This document shows positions 8,333-16,449 of a stretch of 51,251 bases of DNA, in pieces. Each line of letters begins with the position of its first letter. Positions within the stretch are counted from its first letter, which is position 1. The stretch lies in contig JAGRBZ010000012.1 in NCBI GenBank assembly GCA_020433805.1, forward strand, positions 1 to 51,251, in the 5' to 3' direction. The notes beneath the pieces were generated by a model that was not told where the DNA came from, searched no databases, and saw only the letters and a program-made list of their open reading frames with translations. The translations under genes were made by a program, and so were the position numbers. The stretch comes from Anaerolineae bacterium (lineage in GTDB: Bacteria; Chloroflexota; Anaerolineae; 4572-78; J111).

Positions 8333-10150
8333 ATGTTTGTATCTAATCTGACTGGCCTTTTGATGAAGGTAGAAGAAGATTCTTTTACTCGCTATCGCTT
8401 TGAAGTGTGGTTTGATTATACAAGATATGCCATTAATATCCTTGCCGAGGGCTCAATGGTGGCTGTACCCAACTTTGCTGGTAATGACGTAGAAGTTCAC
8501 TACAGTATTTTGGAGATAACCGGTGTTTTACCTATTCATTATGCTCTAGGAACAGATTCATCGGGATATCCGGGCTTTGTTGTTGAAGCAGCCCGTAATG
8601 CCGGGCAGGATTGGATGACTCAAGATAATGACTCCACTGAAGATACGACTAAAATTCGTTGTATTGCGGTCCCCACCAATCTAGAGATTGTGGAAAACCC
8701 TCTTATATCTAATGTGACTACTCCACAAATCCAAGAAGAAAGCAATTTGCCTATGGTAGGGCATTCTGCACGATTACTCGATACAGCTATGACCGAACGT
8801 GTCGCAAATTTGTCCTTGGATTTGGAACGGGATAATGTCATCCAGATTGGAACACTCGTCCGTGACCCGGAAGTACAAACTTATTTGAGCGTAGAAGATC
8901 TTATAAAAGTTCACTTTGGTATTTTCGGTTTTACCGGCGCTGGAAAATCCAATCTTCTCAGTACCCTGATTCGCAAACTTATGACTGAAAGCCAAGATCC
9001 TGTCAAAATTATCATTTTTGATCTGATGAGTGAGTATACTGCTTTGTTGTTAGACTTGCTAGTAGAAATGGATGGAGCTCGTATTATCAATTTGGGTACA
9101 CAGACCGTACCTGAGTCGGTTCTGCGACATTTGAACGATAGGCGTAATCCGAGTTTATTGGAACAAGCCGCTCAAGATTTTTTGCGTTCTACAGTTCTGC
9201 CTAAGAGCCTCAAACGCTGTCAGGATGATTTATTACCCGCGTTTCGTGAGCTTTTTGTCCGTTGGAAAGTCTGGATGTGGCAGGCTCGTCAGAAAACTGT
9301 TGGCGAATTTATAGAGTCTATTCGAGGAGATGTACTCAAGGGCAACCTGGGGAACTGTAAAGCCGATGTGGTCAAATTTGTTAATACACTTGCGAAGGAG
9401 TATGCGCAAAAAGATTTTAATGAACAAACTTCTGGAGAGATAGAAAAGAAAATTGAAGACTTAGGAAACATTGCAAAACTATCAACCACAGCCAGTAATA
9501 ATTTGATGAATTTTCAGCGACAACTTGAAATAGAGGCATCTAAAACTCAAGATGCAATCCCTCAGAAGGCAATTGTCACTATTCCCAAGATCATCGAAAA
9601 GCTAAATGATGCCAATGGTCATTCCTTGCTGATCATTCAGTCTCACAATCCTGATGAACTACGCGAGTTCGCTTCAGCAATCGGCAACTTTACTTATGAG
9701 TCTCGACGACGTAGTGGGCAAATCACTCCTTTAGCTTCCTTTGTTTTTGATGAGGCTGATGAATTTATTCCCGGTCAGGCATCTGGGGATAGTTACAAAG
9801 CTTCCAAGGCAGTAGCAATGACTTTGGCCCGACGAGGACGAAAGTTTGGTTTAGGCATTGGCATTGCAACCCAACGAATCGCCCACCTTGATGCTAATAC
9901 ATTAGCCCAACCGCATACTTATTTTATCTCCAAATTACCTCGACAATATGACCGTCAAACCATTGCAAGTGCTTTTGGTATTTCTGAAGACATGTTTCGT
10001 CAAACCTTTAAATTCAAAAAAGGAGATTGGTTACTAGCCAGCTATGATGCGGCCGGGTTAGAAGCAATTCCTATACCAATTCATACGGAAAATGCTGAGG
10101 AAAGAATCTTTCAGTTTTTAGATCGAATTAGTGAAACTTATGTGGGTTAG
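8333..10150 (+). CDS. herA: HerA/DUF87-family hexameric DNA translocase
   Basis: A 605-residue ATPase. An N-terminal beta-barrel-like region (about 1-110) fits the HAS-barrel. Walker A is GFTGAGKSN (199-207), followed by IIIFDLMSEY. Walker B is SFVFDEADEF (469-478), with LARRGRKFGLG (499-509) supplying candidate Arg fingers and IATQR (511-515) the sensor segment. HerA forms a hexamer that pumps DNA and stimulates NurA. The insert at about 250-420 is long and partly coiled-coil. AGGAGA just before ATG 8333 is a strong ribosome site. The stop is followed after 5 nt by darG, so the two modules are probably co-transcribed. Confidence 0.9.
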   Translation: MFVSNLTGLLMKVEEDSFTRYRFEVWFDYTRYAINILAEGSMVAVPNFAGNDVEVHYSILEITGVLPIHYALGTDSSGYPGFVVEAARNAGQDWMTQDNDSTEDTTKIRCIAVPTNLEIVENPLISNVTTPQIQEESNLPMVGHSARLLDTAMTERVANLSLDLERDNVIQIGTLVRDPEVQTYLSVEDLIKVHFGIFGFTGAGKSNLLSTLIRKLMTESQDPVKIIIFDLMSEYTALLLDLLVEMDGARIINLGTQTVPESVLRHLNDRRNPSLLEQAAQDFLRSTVLPKSLKRCQDDLLPAFRELFVRWKVWMWQARQKTVGEFIESIRGDVLKGNLGNCKADVVKFVNTLAKEYAQKDFNEQTSGEIEKKIEDLGNIAKLSTTASNNLMNFQRQLEIEASKTQDAIPQKAIVTIPKIIEKLNDANGHSLLIIQSHNPDELREFASAIGNFTYESRRRSGQITPLASFVFDEADEFIPGQASGDSYKASKAVAMTLARRGRKFGLGIGIATQRIAHLDANTLAQPHTYFISKLPRQYDRQTIASAFGISEDMFRQTFKFKKGDWLLASYDAAGLEAIPIPIHTENAEERIFQFLDRISETYVG

Positions 10151-10155
10151 CATTT

Positions 10156-11040
10156 ATGCTTGTATATTTAAAAACCAACCTCTTCCATTCCCCCGCCCAA
10201 ACCCTGGTCAACACCGTCAACACCGTCGGGGTGATGGGTAAAGGGATAGCGCTTTCCTTCAAAAAGTTATACCCGGATATGTATAAGCAGTACCGGCAGC
10301 TTTGTAAAGCAGGTCAATTCGATATTGGGCAACTCTATGTTTATCGTACGCCCAATAAAATTGTCGTTAATTTTCCTACCAAAAAACATTGGCGTAATCC
10401 GTCTAAAATAGACTATATCGAGGCGGGGTTAAAAACCTTTGTTGAAAGCTACGGGAAGTATGGTATCTCCAGCGTCTCGTTTCCTCAATTGGGATGCGGT
10501 AATGGTGAGTTGAATTGGGAAGAGCAGGTGAAGCCAGTTATGGAGCGCTATCTTAAAGATTTGCCGATACCGATTTATATTCACCTTTATGCTCAATCTC
10601 CTGACTTCGTGCCGGAGCGGTTAGACTCGGCTTATGCACAACAAGTTCAATTAGAGCGGCAAATCATTCCTTTTGCCCAAGTCTGGCAGGATTTACAGTC
10701 GCTCGGTTTGGGGCCAAGTTCAGAGCAAGCGATTGTAGAGATCGATCAGGAACGGATTGTGTTTCACTGCCGGCCGGAGCAGCCGCTTATTGTGTATCGG
10801 CAAGATGTTGAGGATTTATGGAATACGCTGCGTCTCAGCGGGACGGTGAGTATTGATCGTGTGCCGGAGCCAATCCACGCCGATGGGGCTATTGATTGTC
10901 TTTTTGAACTGCTGGCTCACTTACCTTACATTCAGATGGTTGATCTCCAACCCTTGAGGCATCCGTCGCCCAGCCGAGGGTTACAATATATGCCGCCGCC
11001 GCAAATCGAACCGCAAGAGGATTTGGAGATTGTGATGTGA
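10156..11040 (+). CDS. darG: DarG macrodomain antitoxin
   Basis: A 294-residue protein. Residues 1-150 form a macrodomain: VNTVGVMGKGIA (ADP-ribose-binding loop near residue 20), VYRTPNKIVVNFPTKKHWR and FPQLGCGNGELNWEEQV. DarG removes ADP-ribose from thymidine in DNA and so reverses DarT. The C-terminal half (about 165-290) corresponds in position to the DarT-neutralising domain of DarG, but I cannot align it. The base composition is richer in G/C than the preceding operon, which suggests a separate origin. The gene starts only 5 nt after herA without a clear ribosome site, and its stop overlaps darT (GTGA). Confidence 0.9.
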   Translation: MLVYLKTNLFHSPAQTLVNTVNTVGVMGKGIALSFKKLYPDMYKQYRQLCKAGQFDIGQLYVYRTPNKIVVNFPTKKHWRNPSKIDYIEAGLKTFVESYGKYGISSVSFPQLGCGNGELNWEEQVKPVMERYLKDLPIPIYIHLYAQSPDFVPERLDSAYAQQVQLERQIIPFAQVWQDLQSLGLGPSSEQAIVEIDQERIVFHCRPEQPLIVYRQDVEDLWNTLRLSGTVSIDRVPEPIHADGAIDCLFELLAHLPYIQMVDLQPLRHPSPSRGLQYMPPPQIEPQEDLEIVM

Positions 11041-12005
11041 AGCCGTGGGCGGCTGAAATTCAACAGCACATTCAGACCTGGTCGGCTCGTCTCGGTAATT
11101 TAAGCTGGTGGCCACGCTATGTGTATCATTTTACCGATGTTAGAAATGCAGCCCAGATTTTGCAAGAAGGCTCGCTCTACAGCCGGTCAGAGGTTGAACA
11201 GCGCGGGTTGATGGCGGTTGATAATGCCAGCCCTCAGGTGATCAACCAAACAAAGCCGGAACATTTCAATTTTGTTCGCCTCTATTTTAGACCCCGTACC
11301 CCAACGCAATACCGCAATGAAGGTATTCGTCCGCAAAGCCAACTTCAGTTGGGAGGAACGCATTGCCCTGTTCCTGTTTTCTTTTGTTTTGACTCGTTGA
11401 GCATTCTGGCCAAAGATGAAACGCAATTTTCGGATGGTAATATGGATAGTCCCCGCTGTCGCCACAGTGATGCGCGAGACTTCTTCTTTAATATTCCATT
11501 TGAAAATGTATTTCATAATCGTTGGTTTGCGTCCGATATACGAGATGAAATAGTCTTCCGTCGTAATGCAGAAGTGTTGGTGCCGGATAAATTGGCTCTC
11601 GATCCCGATCTAAAATTTATCGCTTGTCGTTCTGTGGCCGAACGACAAACATTGCTCCAATTGTTACCCCTTGGTGTGGCTAATCGGTGGCTGCCTCGGA
11701 TACGACTTGGCCTTTCTGATCTTTTTGAGCGAAAGTGGACGTATGTTGAAGAAGTTACAGTTGTGGATGACACAGTCGTATTTCGTTTTAATCCCGATAC
11801 AGAAACGCCCCGACCGTTCAAAGTCAAGTTTACTTATCAAGAAGATGGAAGCGAGTATGTCCGTACCTGGGAGGGCCAAAAAGATCGGTTAAACTCTAAA
11901 TTGTCATTCAAACTGGCTGGAGCGCGTTGGGGAACGGCTTCACTGTATTTAGATGATGCTCTAGCGTTTAGTGGTCTGATTTTGTTGGAAGAAATTCCTT
12001 TTTAA
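11037..12005 (+). CDS. darT: DarT DNA thymidine ADP-ribosyltransferase toxin
   Basis: A 322-residue DarT-family (former DUF4433) protein. It moves ADP-ribose from NAD+ onto thymidine in single-stranded DNA, blocking replication, including that of phages. Seen are RYVYHFTDVRNAAQIL (H31, NAD-binding), RLYFRPRTPTQYRN, VPVFFCFDS and RRNAEVLVP, in which E179 matches the catalytic Glu. The core normally ends near residue 215; here about 100 more residues rich in beta strand (WTYVEEVTVVDDTVVFRF onward) form an extra C-terminal domain of unknown role. It starts with GTG overlapping the darG stop. Toxin after antitoxin is the usual darG-darT variant order in some operons. Confidence 0.9.
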   Translation: MKPWAAEIQQHIQTWSARLGNLSWWPRYVYHFTDVRNAAQILQEGSLYSRSEVEQRGLMAVDNASPQVINQTKPEHFNFVRLYFRPRTPTQYRNEGIRPQSQLQLGGTHCPVPVFFCFDSLSILAKDETQFSDGNMDSPRCRHSDARDFFFNIPFENVFHNRWFASDIRDEIVFRRNAEVLVPDKLALDPDLKFIACRSVAERQTLLQLLPLGVANRWLPRIRLGLSDLFERKWTYVEEVTVVDDTVVFRFNPDTETPRPFKVKFTYQEDGSEYVRTWEGQKDRLNSKLSFKLAGARWGTASLYLDDALAFSGLILLEEIPF

Positions 12006-12145
12006 TTATTGTCAATCAAAATCTCTTTGACTTCAGCCATAAACTGAAGGATTGGCCATGAGGATGTCAATGATTTCTAAGAGTTTGGATGGTTTTTCTT
12101 TTTCTTGGCGAGGGCCAGCTTCATCTGTGGATTGCCTTGACCTCG
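12006..12145. other. Non-coding stretch after darT
   Basis: Together with the features that follow, this is the gap between darT and mntA. A short minus-strand frame (SKLLEIIDILMANPSVYG and stop, about 12030-12115) might be the tail of a decayed gene, but I cannot identify it. No terminator with a T-run is evident directly after darT. Confidence 0.3.
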
Positions 12146-12189
12146 CAAAGTTTGGAATCTCAAAGCTAGCTTTGAGATTCCAAACTTTG
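12146..12189. repeat. Perfect 44-bp palindrome without a loop
   Basis: The left half (12146-12167, starting CAAAGTTTGGAATC) is exactly the reverse complement of the right half (12168-12189), with the axis in AGCT. There is no spacer and no mismatch. It lies 140 bp after darT and holds the stop of the transposase remnant. It could form a cruciform, act as a two-way terminator without T-runs, or be the trace of a mobile-element end. Confidence 0.9.
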
Positions 12190-12429
12190 AAAGCTGACAT
12201 CTTCATCGTCAACCTCGGGTAAAATTAAGGTTTGGTAGTTGGGATAATTTTGAAATTGATGGGTTAATTCAGCGTGTCCTTTGATTTTGTAAAGATTATG
12301 GAAGCTGGAAAAAGGGTGATCTTTTAAATCGTTTGTATACGCGTGTTTTATAGGATTGTACAATAGGTAATTTAATCGAGTCATATAATCAGTATCATTT
12401 CTTGGGCAATAATCCCAGTAGTTCCACCA
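12166..12429 (-). pseudogene. C-terminal remnant of REP-associated transposase (RAYT)
   Basis: The minus-strand frame reads WWNYWDYCPRNDTDYM, then LNYLLYNPIKHAYTNDL and HPFSSFH. This is the conserved C-terminal signature of IS200-like Y1 transposases of the RAYT (TnpA_REP) group. The HUH motif and the catalytic tyrosine region expected upstream are missing, because the frame runs straight into REP-like sequence at 12430-12501, so the gene is truncated. The frame can be opened from 12501, but its first 24 codons are translated repeat, not transposase. The fragment marks an old mobile-element event at the edge of the island. The function is surely lost. Confidence 0.75.
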
Positions 12430-12440
12430 GAGCACGTAGG

Positions 12441-12500
12441 TCGGGTCGAGGTACAAGACCCAACTCCCTCCGAGGTGATACACCATCGTGTTGGGTTTCA
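12441..12500. repeat. REP-like inverted repeats beside the RAYT remnant
   Basis: ACCCAAC at 12458-12464 is inverted at 12490-12496 (GTTGGGT), and GGGTC at 12443-12447 is inverted just before (GACCC, 12457-12461). Short G/C-rich palindromes with GTTGGGTTTCAT-type cores commonly sit next to RAYT genes and are their substrates. Call from context; no second copy is in this window. Confidence 0.45.
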
Positions 12501-12560
12501 TCCCTCATCGGGAGTTCACTCAACTTACGGTTTTATAAAAAAGTTGATCAGGTTCAAGAT

Positions 12561-12600
12561 AAAAGAGCTGTCAAGTTAGTAAAACTTCGCTGCTCTTTTT
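12561..12600 (+). terminator. Terminator-like hairpin before mntA
   Basis: AAAAGAGC (12561-12568) pairs with GCTCTTTT (12592-12599). An inner AAGTT/AACTT pair lengthens the stem, and a T-run closes it. It may end read-through from the darGT side before mntA-hepT. Confidence 0.5.
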
Positions 12601-12696
12601 GGTATTAATAAACCCGGCTGCTCAAAACCATTTACTATCCTCGGCATTACTGATATAATATTCGGCAGATAAAGCTTGCAAATAGAGGCTAAGGCT

Positions 12697-13002
12697 ATGG
12701 CAAAAGATATGATTCACAAAAATCAAATGGAAATAATTAGTGAAGAAGATTTAGCCACAATTGCCTTCTATGCAAAAAAATATAACGTACAAGCGGTTTA
12801 CCTGTTTGGGTCATCCCTTGACAATGCAAACAGGGCTAACGATATTGACTTGGCTGTTCTGGGGATCCCCCCAAGATTATTTTTTAGATTTTATGGTAAG
12901 CTCTTACGATACTTATCAAAGCCGGTTGATTTGGTTGATCTATCACAAGAATCACTGTTTAATCAACTCGTTAGGGAAAAAGCGGTCAAAATTTATGGAT
13001 AA
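12697..13002 (+). CDS. mntA: MntA-type nucleotidyltransferase antitoxin
   Basis: A 101-residue minimal nucleotidyltransferase. The metal-binding signature is complete: VYLFGSS (G38, S39), NDIDLAV (D49, D51) and a third acid in PVDLVDL (D78). MntA antitoxins AMPylate the tyrosine of the HepT RNase motif and so silence it (type VII toxin-antitoxin). The frame opens earlier at TTG 12676, but ATG 12697, behind GAGG and AAGG, is the better start. Its stop overlaps the hepT start by 8 nt, as usual in the pair. It lies at the edge of the defence-like island and is an independent module. Confidence 0.87.
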   Translation: MAKDMIHKNQMEIISEEDLATIAFYAKKYNVQAVYLFGSSLDNANRANDIDLAVLGIPPRLFFRFYGKLLRYLSKPVDLVDLSQESLFNQLVREKAVKIYG

Positions 13003-13423
13003 ACTGATACGAGAAATTGCCGCAGAGAAAGAGCATATTGAAAAAACAGTGTTAGCTTTAAGCAAGGCTATGAGCCGTCCTGAAAAGACAATCATTGAAT
13101 CAGCCGCAATTGCCACATTTCTCCATAATGTCTATAGCGGTATAGAGAATATCCTCAAGCGTATCCTGAAATTTAAAGGGGATACAATAGTTAGTTCGCC
13201 TTCCTCTCACAAGGATTTGCTGGACCATAGTGTAGCGGCAGGGGTTATTTCACAATCGCTATCAGAGGAACTTGACGAGTACCGAGGGTTTCGACACTTT
13301 TTTGTTCATGCCTACGGTTTTATGCTGGATATGGAGCAGTTGACACCATTGGCTGAAAATTTACCCGCTATCTGGGCGCAATTTGAAACAGAGATTGGAT
13401 TGTTTCTTACGCGGGAAGATTAA
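12995..13423 (+). CDS. hepT: HepT-type HEPN toxin RNase
   Basis: A 142-residue all-helical HEPN protein. The catalytic RX4HXY motif is present: R100, HFFV, H105, A, Y107; the tyrosine is the residue that MntA modifies. The frame extends upstream to 12761 over mntA, but the HEPN domain starts at ATG 12995 (MDKLIREIAAEKEHIE), overlapping the mntA stop. HepT toxins cleave tRNA or mRNA to arrest growth when released. The motif is intact, so the toxin is probably active. Confidence 0.87.
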   Translation: MDKLIREIAAEKEHIEKTVLALSKAMSRPEKTIIESAAIATFLHNVYSGIENILKRILKFKGDTIVSSPSSHKDLLDHSVAAGVISQSLSEELDEYRGFRHFFVHAYGFMLDMEQLTPLAENLPAIWAQFETEIGLFLTRED

Positions 13424-13752
13424 ACATTATACATAATACCACCTCTCTGCCCACCTTGCCCCGCACCACCGTCTGACAAGCAAAAATAGACTGTCTAGGC
13501 TGGACGGCTAGACAGAGGTTTTAGACAGGTGTACCCCCATTTGCTCCGCTTTGCCCTGCGGATTAGGGGTGAGGTACTTTAGTGATACCGAATGAACCAA
13601 ATAAGCGGGCGTCAACTCTCGAACGCGGAGAATTTCGCGGCGGCGTATAAAGGGTAATCCTCTTGGCGATTAGGGTAATTGATACTATAGTAAGGTTTGC
13701 TACGGCGCGTTTATGCAATCATTTTGCTCATTGCAGAGCGAGGAGGAACCTT
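13424..13752. other. Intergenic region with hairpin 13492-13514
   Basis: This 329-bp gap holds one clear stem: TGTCTAG (13492-13498) with CTAGACA (13508-13514), followed by GAGGTTTT, a weak terminator for mntA-hepT. I find no gene in the rest. The SDR frame runs upstream to 13663 but has no start support there. Confidence 0.5.
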
Positions 13753-14520
13753 ATGCAGATTCAAGATCGTTCATTTTTTATCACCGGCGGCGGCTCCGGA
13801 TTGGGTGCGGCGACGGCGCAGGTGTTGGTTGAGGCGGGTGGCAATGTAACCTTGGCCGATGTCAACCGCGAGGCCGGACAAGCGCTGGCTGACAGCTTGG
13901 GACGGCAAGCGCAATTTGTCGAGACCAACGTGGCGGATGCGGTGAGTGTTCAGTTGGCGCTCGATACGGCGGTGGAGAAGTTTGGTCCATTGGCGGGCGC
14001 TGTTAACTGTGCAGGGATTGTGTTGGCCAAGAAAACTTTGGGGCGTAAGGGGCCGCATGATTTATTGAGTTTTTCTAAGGTCATCCAGGTTAATTTGATC
14101 GGTACGTTTAATGTCTTGCGGCTGGCGGCAGATATGATGGTTGATAACGCGCCGTGGGAGGAAGGGGAGCGGGGCGTTATTGTGAATACGGCGTCGATTG
14201 CCGCGTTCGAAGGGCAGATTGGGCAGGCCGCTTATGCGGCTTCTAAAGGGGGCGTGGTTTCCCTTACCCTGCCCGTGGCGCGTGAGTTGGCTCAGTACGG
14301 AATTCGGGTGGTTACCATTGCCCCCGGTATTTTTGAAACGCCGATGATGGCCAGTTTACCCGAACCGGCCCGCGAGTCGCTGGGCAAACAGGTGCCGTTT
14401 CCCTCGCGATTAGGGCGACCGGGCGAGTATGCGGCCTTGGTTAAGCATATCGTCGAAAATATTATGCTCAATGGCGAGGTTATTCGTCTTGATGGTGCGA
14501 TGCGACTAAGTTCGCGCTAG
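13753..14520 (+). CDS. SDR-family 3-hydroxyacyl-CoA dehydrogenase-like enzyme
   Basis: A 255-residue classical short-chain dehydrogenase. The cofactor motif is TGGGSGLG (11-18), with D36 after the second strand favouring NAD(H). N114, S148, Y161 and K165 form the catalytic tetrad ([20 protein letters not shown] region). The pattern [10 protein letters not shown] and the GPHDLLSF insert resemble type-2 3-hydroxyacyl-CoA dehydrogenase (HSD17B10-like), an enzyme of fatty-acid or branched-chain oxidation. ATG 13753 follows a strong AGGAGG (13741-13746), so the upstream in-frame starts are rejected. The 3' end overlaps the convergent truD by 4 bp. The exact substrate is uncertain. Confidence 0.85.
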   Translation: MQIQDRSFFITGGGSGLGAATAQVLVEAGGNVTLADVNREAGQALADSLGRQAQFVETNVADAVSVQLALDTAVEKFGPLAGAVNCAGIVLAKKTLGRKGPHDLLSFSKVIQVNLIGTFNVLRLAADMMVDNAPWEEGERGVIVNTASIAAFEGQIGQAAYAASKGGVVSLTLPVARELAQYGIRVVTIAPGIFETPMMASLPEPARESLGKQVPFPSRLGRPGEYAALVKHIVENIMLNGEVIRLDGAMRLSSR

Positions 14521-15599
14521 TTGGGGGGAAGCGTCGCCGATAGGAGTAACTGTTTAACCAGCATCGTTGCATAACAACCGGTTGGTAGATAAAAGGCTAC
14601 GGTTACGGCCTGATAGCTGCCGGTATGCATCGAGTCTTCAGATATGTCTATCAGGAAGACCGGGACGGTGATAACCACCGGGCGCTTTTTGAGGCGCGGA
14701 TTGGCTGTGCCGGTTTGCCAATCTTTCTTTTCAACCTCGACCGCAAGCATAGAGGGTAGTGGCGTAGTCGGGTCGACCGGTAAGGAAATTTGGCCCAGAT
14801 AAGGAAAATCGACGTGAATGACGTCCCCCTGTTGATCGATGGTTTGTTTTAAGGCCTCATTCCATAGTCGGCTGTTGTAAGAAGAAACAAAAAAGCCAAG
14901 TTTTGAAGCGGCTACTTGGGTCATCGCTTCCGTATGGGAACTGCGTTGGATCAGGGCCGCTTCGGCTTGTGCAATTTCTAAGGCATCAATACCCGACTTC
15001 AAATACTCGTGATAGGCTGTCGCCCAATCATCCGCCAGCAGCGCCTTGCCAATCTGCGCGGTGTTGTGAATGCTGTCCGGCAAGCCGAAGCGCTGTTCGT
15101 CGTAGTAGTTGATGAATTGGAAAAATTTATTACGCTTGAGGTGGTCGACCAGTTTATCGGCGATTTCAGGGGATAGCTGCCGCAGCGTGATAGCAAATTT
15201 GTTGCCGTGCAGGTACTTGGGGGTCATCGGTTCTTGCCCATAACCAAGCAGGCGGATAATGACAATTTGTAATCCACTGCTTGCAAAAAATTCATTGGCT
15301 TCTTCAATCTCCGCTTCGGAAATAATCGCGCGTAGGGAGATGGCCTGGCGGGTTACGGCATATTCGTCCTTTAAGCCCGAAGCCGATACATCTTGCTCGG
15401 ACAACTTAAAATAATGCGCCAGGTGGTGTAGCAGGCTAAACGTGGTTATATTCTCTTTTTCGATAAAGAGGTAGGTATGGGTTGCTTCATCTTTAGCCGT
15501 AAAGGGTGGTTCCAAATAGACTTCATCAACAACAAAGTCAGAATTTAGGGCCTTGAGTTTGAAGATGGGCAGGGTGACACTATTTTTTTTAGGCGGCAT
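14517..15599 (-). CDS. truD: tRNA pseudouridine synthase TruD family
   Basis: A 360-residue protein that isomerises uridine 13 of tRNAs to pseudouridine in the TruD family. The catalytic Asp is D78 in the family motif [23 protein letters not shown] (about 162-172) is the other strongly conserved stretch, and the central TRUD insertion follows. The C-terminal 60 residues are less conserved. It starts at ATG 15599 and converges with the SDR gene, overlapping its last 4 bp. No operon partner is seen. Confidence 0.88.
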   Translation of the reverse strand: MPPKKNSVTLPIFKLKALNSDFVVDEVYLEPPFTAKDEATHTYLFIEKENITTFSLLHHLAHYFKLSEQDVSASGLKDEYAVTRQAISLRAIISEAEIEEANEFFASSGLQIVIIRLLGYGQEPMTPKYLHGNKFAITLRQLSPEIADKLVDHLKRNKFFQFINYYDEQRFGLPDSIHNTAQIGKALLADDWATAYHEYLKSGIDALEIAQAEAALIQRSSHTEAMTQVAASKLGFFVSSYNSRLWNEALKQTIDQQGDVIHVDFPYLGQISLPVDPTTPLPSMLAVEVEKKDWQTGTANPRLKKRPVVITVPVFLIDISEDSMHTGSYQAVTVAFYLPTGCYATMLVKQLLLSATLPPN

Positions 15600-16005
15600 T
15601 TTGAAATCCTAACTGGATAACCATAATGTGTGGAGTTTGTTGGCAGCCGTCGAGGGCTGGTTTATCAACGACCTTTATTTTGTTGTATGGTAATGTTCGT
15701 GATTTGGCCTTGAGGATATTTCAAGTACTGTTTTTCCAGCTATTTAATCCCATGGGAATCAATAAGTTCTTAATTGTAGTACAGAAAGTGTGATTGCCGG
15801 ATTGCTACTTATGGTAACACAACATGGTTATTATAAAAATTATAAGCGTGTGCAAGTTGTGTTTTAATATCGTTGGAAGGTTAATGAAGGACACGCTCGA
15901 AATTTGAGCAAATAGAGGAATATGCGGGGCTATGGAATATTGAAAAAGAGAGCGCTGAGGGGAACACCCTCTTTTTCAAAATTTTTGGCAAGGGGCCGAA
16001 AGGGA
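15600..16005. other. Intergenic region upstream of truD
   Basis: This gap of 406 bp should carry the truD promoter on the minus strand; A/T-rich TATAAT-like hexamers lie near 15830-15850, but no clean -35 pairs with them. Its only firm element is the terminator at 15941-15978. No gene is seen. Confidence 0.5.
15941..15978 (-). terminator. Terminator of the universal-stress-protein operon
   Basis: TGAAAAAGAG (15941-15950) pairs with CTCTTTTTCA (15969-15978) around an 18-nt loop. On the minus strand it starts 28 nt after the stop of the second usp gene and carries T-rich sequence in its distal arm. Confidence 0.65.
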
Positions 16006-16449
16006 TCAGTCGAGCGAACGGATGAGTAATAAAGGCCGATCGGAGTTGTGAAGAACCCCGCTGGTTACGCTCCCGTAGATCATACGGGGCAAACCGGTGC
16101 GACCGTGGCTGGCCATAGCGATGAGATCAACATCTTCTTGGATCGCCACGTTTAGAATGGTTTCAACAATCGGCCCTTCGATGACTCGGGCTCGAGCGTG
16201 GATTTCTTTTTGATAAAGTCTGCCGCATTGGCGGTTGAGATAACTCTCCGCATCGGCGAGACGTTGCTTGATGAGGTTATAATCGACAGGAGCGCAGAAG
16301 GGTTCTATCGGGACAATAACCGGCTCCGGTTGATAAACGCTCAATAGGATAACTTCAGCATCAAACTGTTCGGCGATTTCCATAATGTGATCGATGATTT
16401 TTTCGGCGCGTGGTGAGCCGTCGAGCGGAACTAAAATTTTACGATACAT
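16006..16449 (-). CDS. Universal stress protein (UspA family), second copy
   Basis: A 147-residue single-domain UspA protein. It opens with ILVPLDGS and ends with the nucleotide loop SHGRTGLPRMIYGSV, i.e. G-9x-GS, followed by RPLLLI; the ATP-binding type is therefore likely. The role is stress endurance, with no defined catalytic substrate. It overlaps the upstream usp gene by 11 bp, so the two are one operon. The protein differs from its neighbour by more than a recent duplication would show. Confidence 0.9.
   Translation of the reverse strand: MYRKILVPLDGSPRAEKIIDHIMEIAEQFDAEVILLSVYQPEPVIVPIEPFCAPVDYNLIKQRLADAESYLNRQCGRLYQKEIHARARVIEGPIVETILNVAIQEDVDLIAMASHGRTGLPRMIYGSVTSGVLHNSDRPLLLIRSLD

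Noticed and set aside
12430..12501. First 24 codons of the minus-strand transposase frame as real protein
   Set aside because: They are translated REP-like repeat sequence; transposase resemblance starts only after it.
12402..12608. Plus-strand frame of 68 codons over the REP/RAYT region
   Set aside because: Runs through repeat sequence and a terminator-like hairpin; no ribosome site and no family resemblance.
12761..12994. Upstream extension of the HepT frame
   Set aside because: It overlaps mntA in another frame; the HEPN domain starts at ATG 12995.
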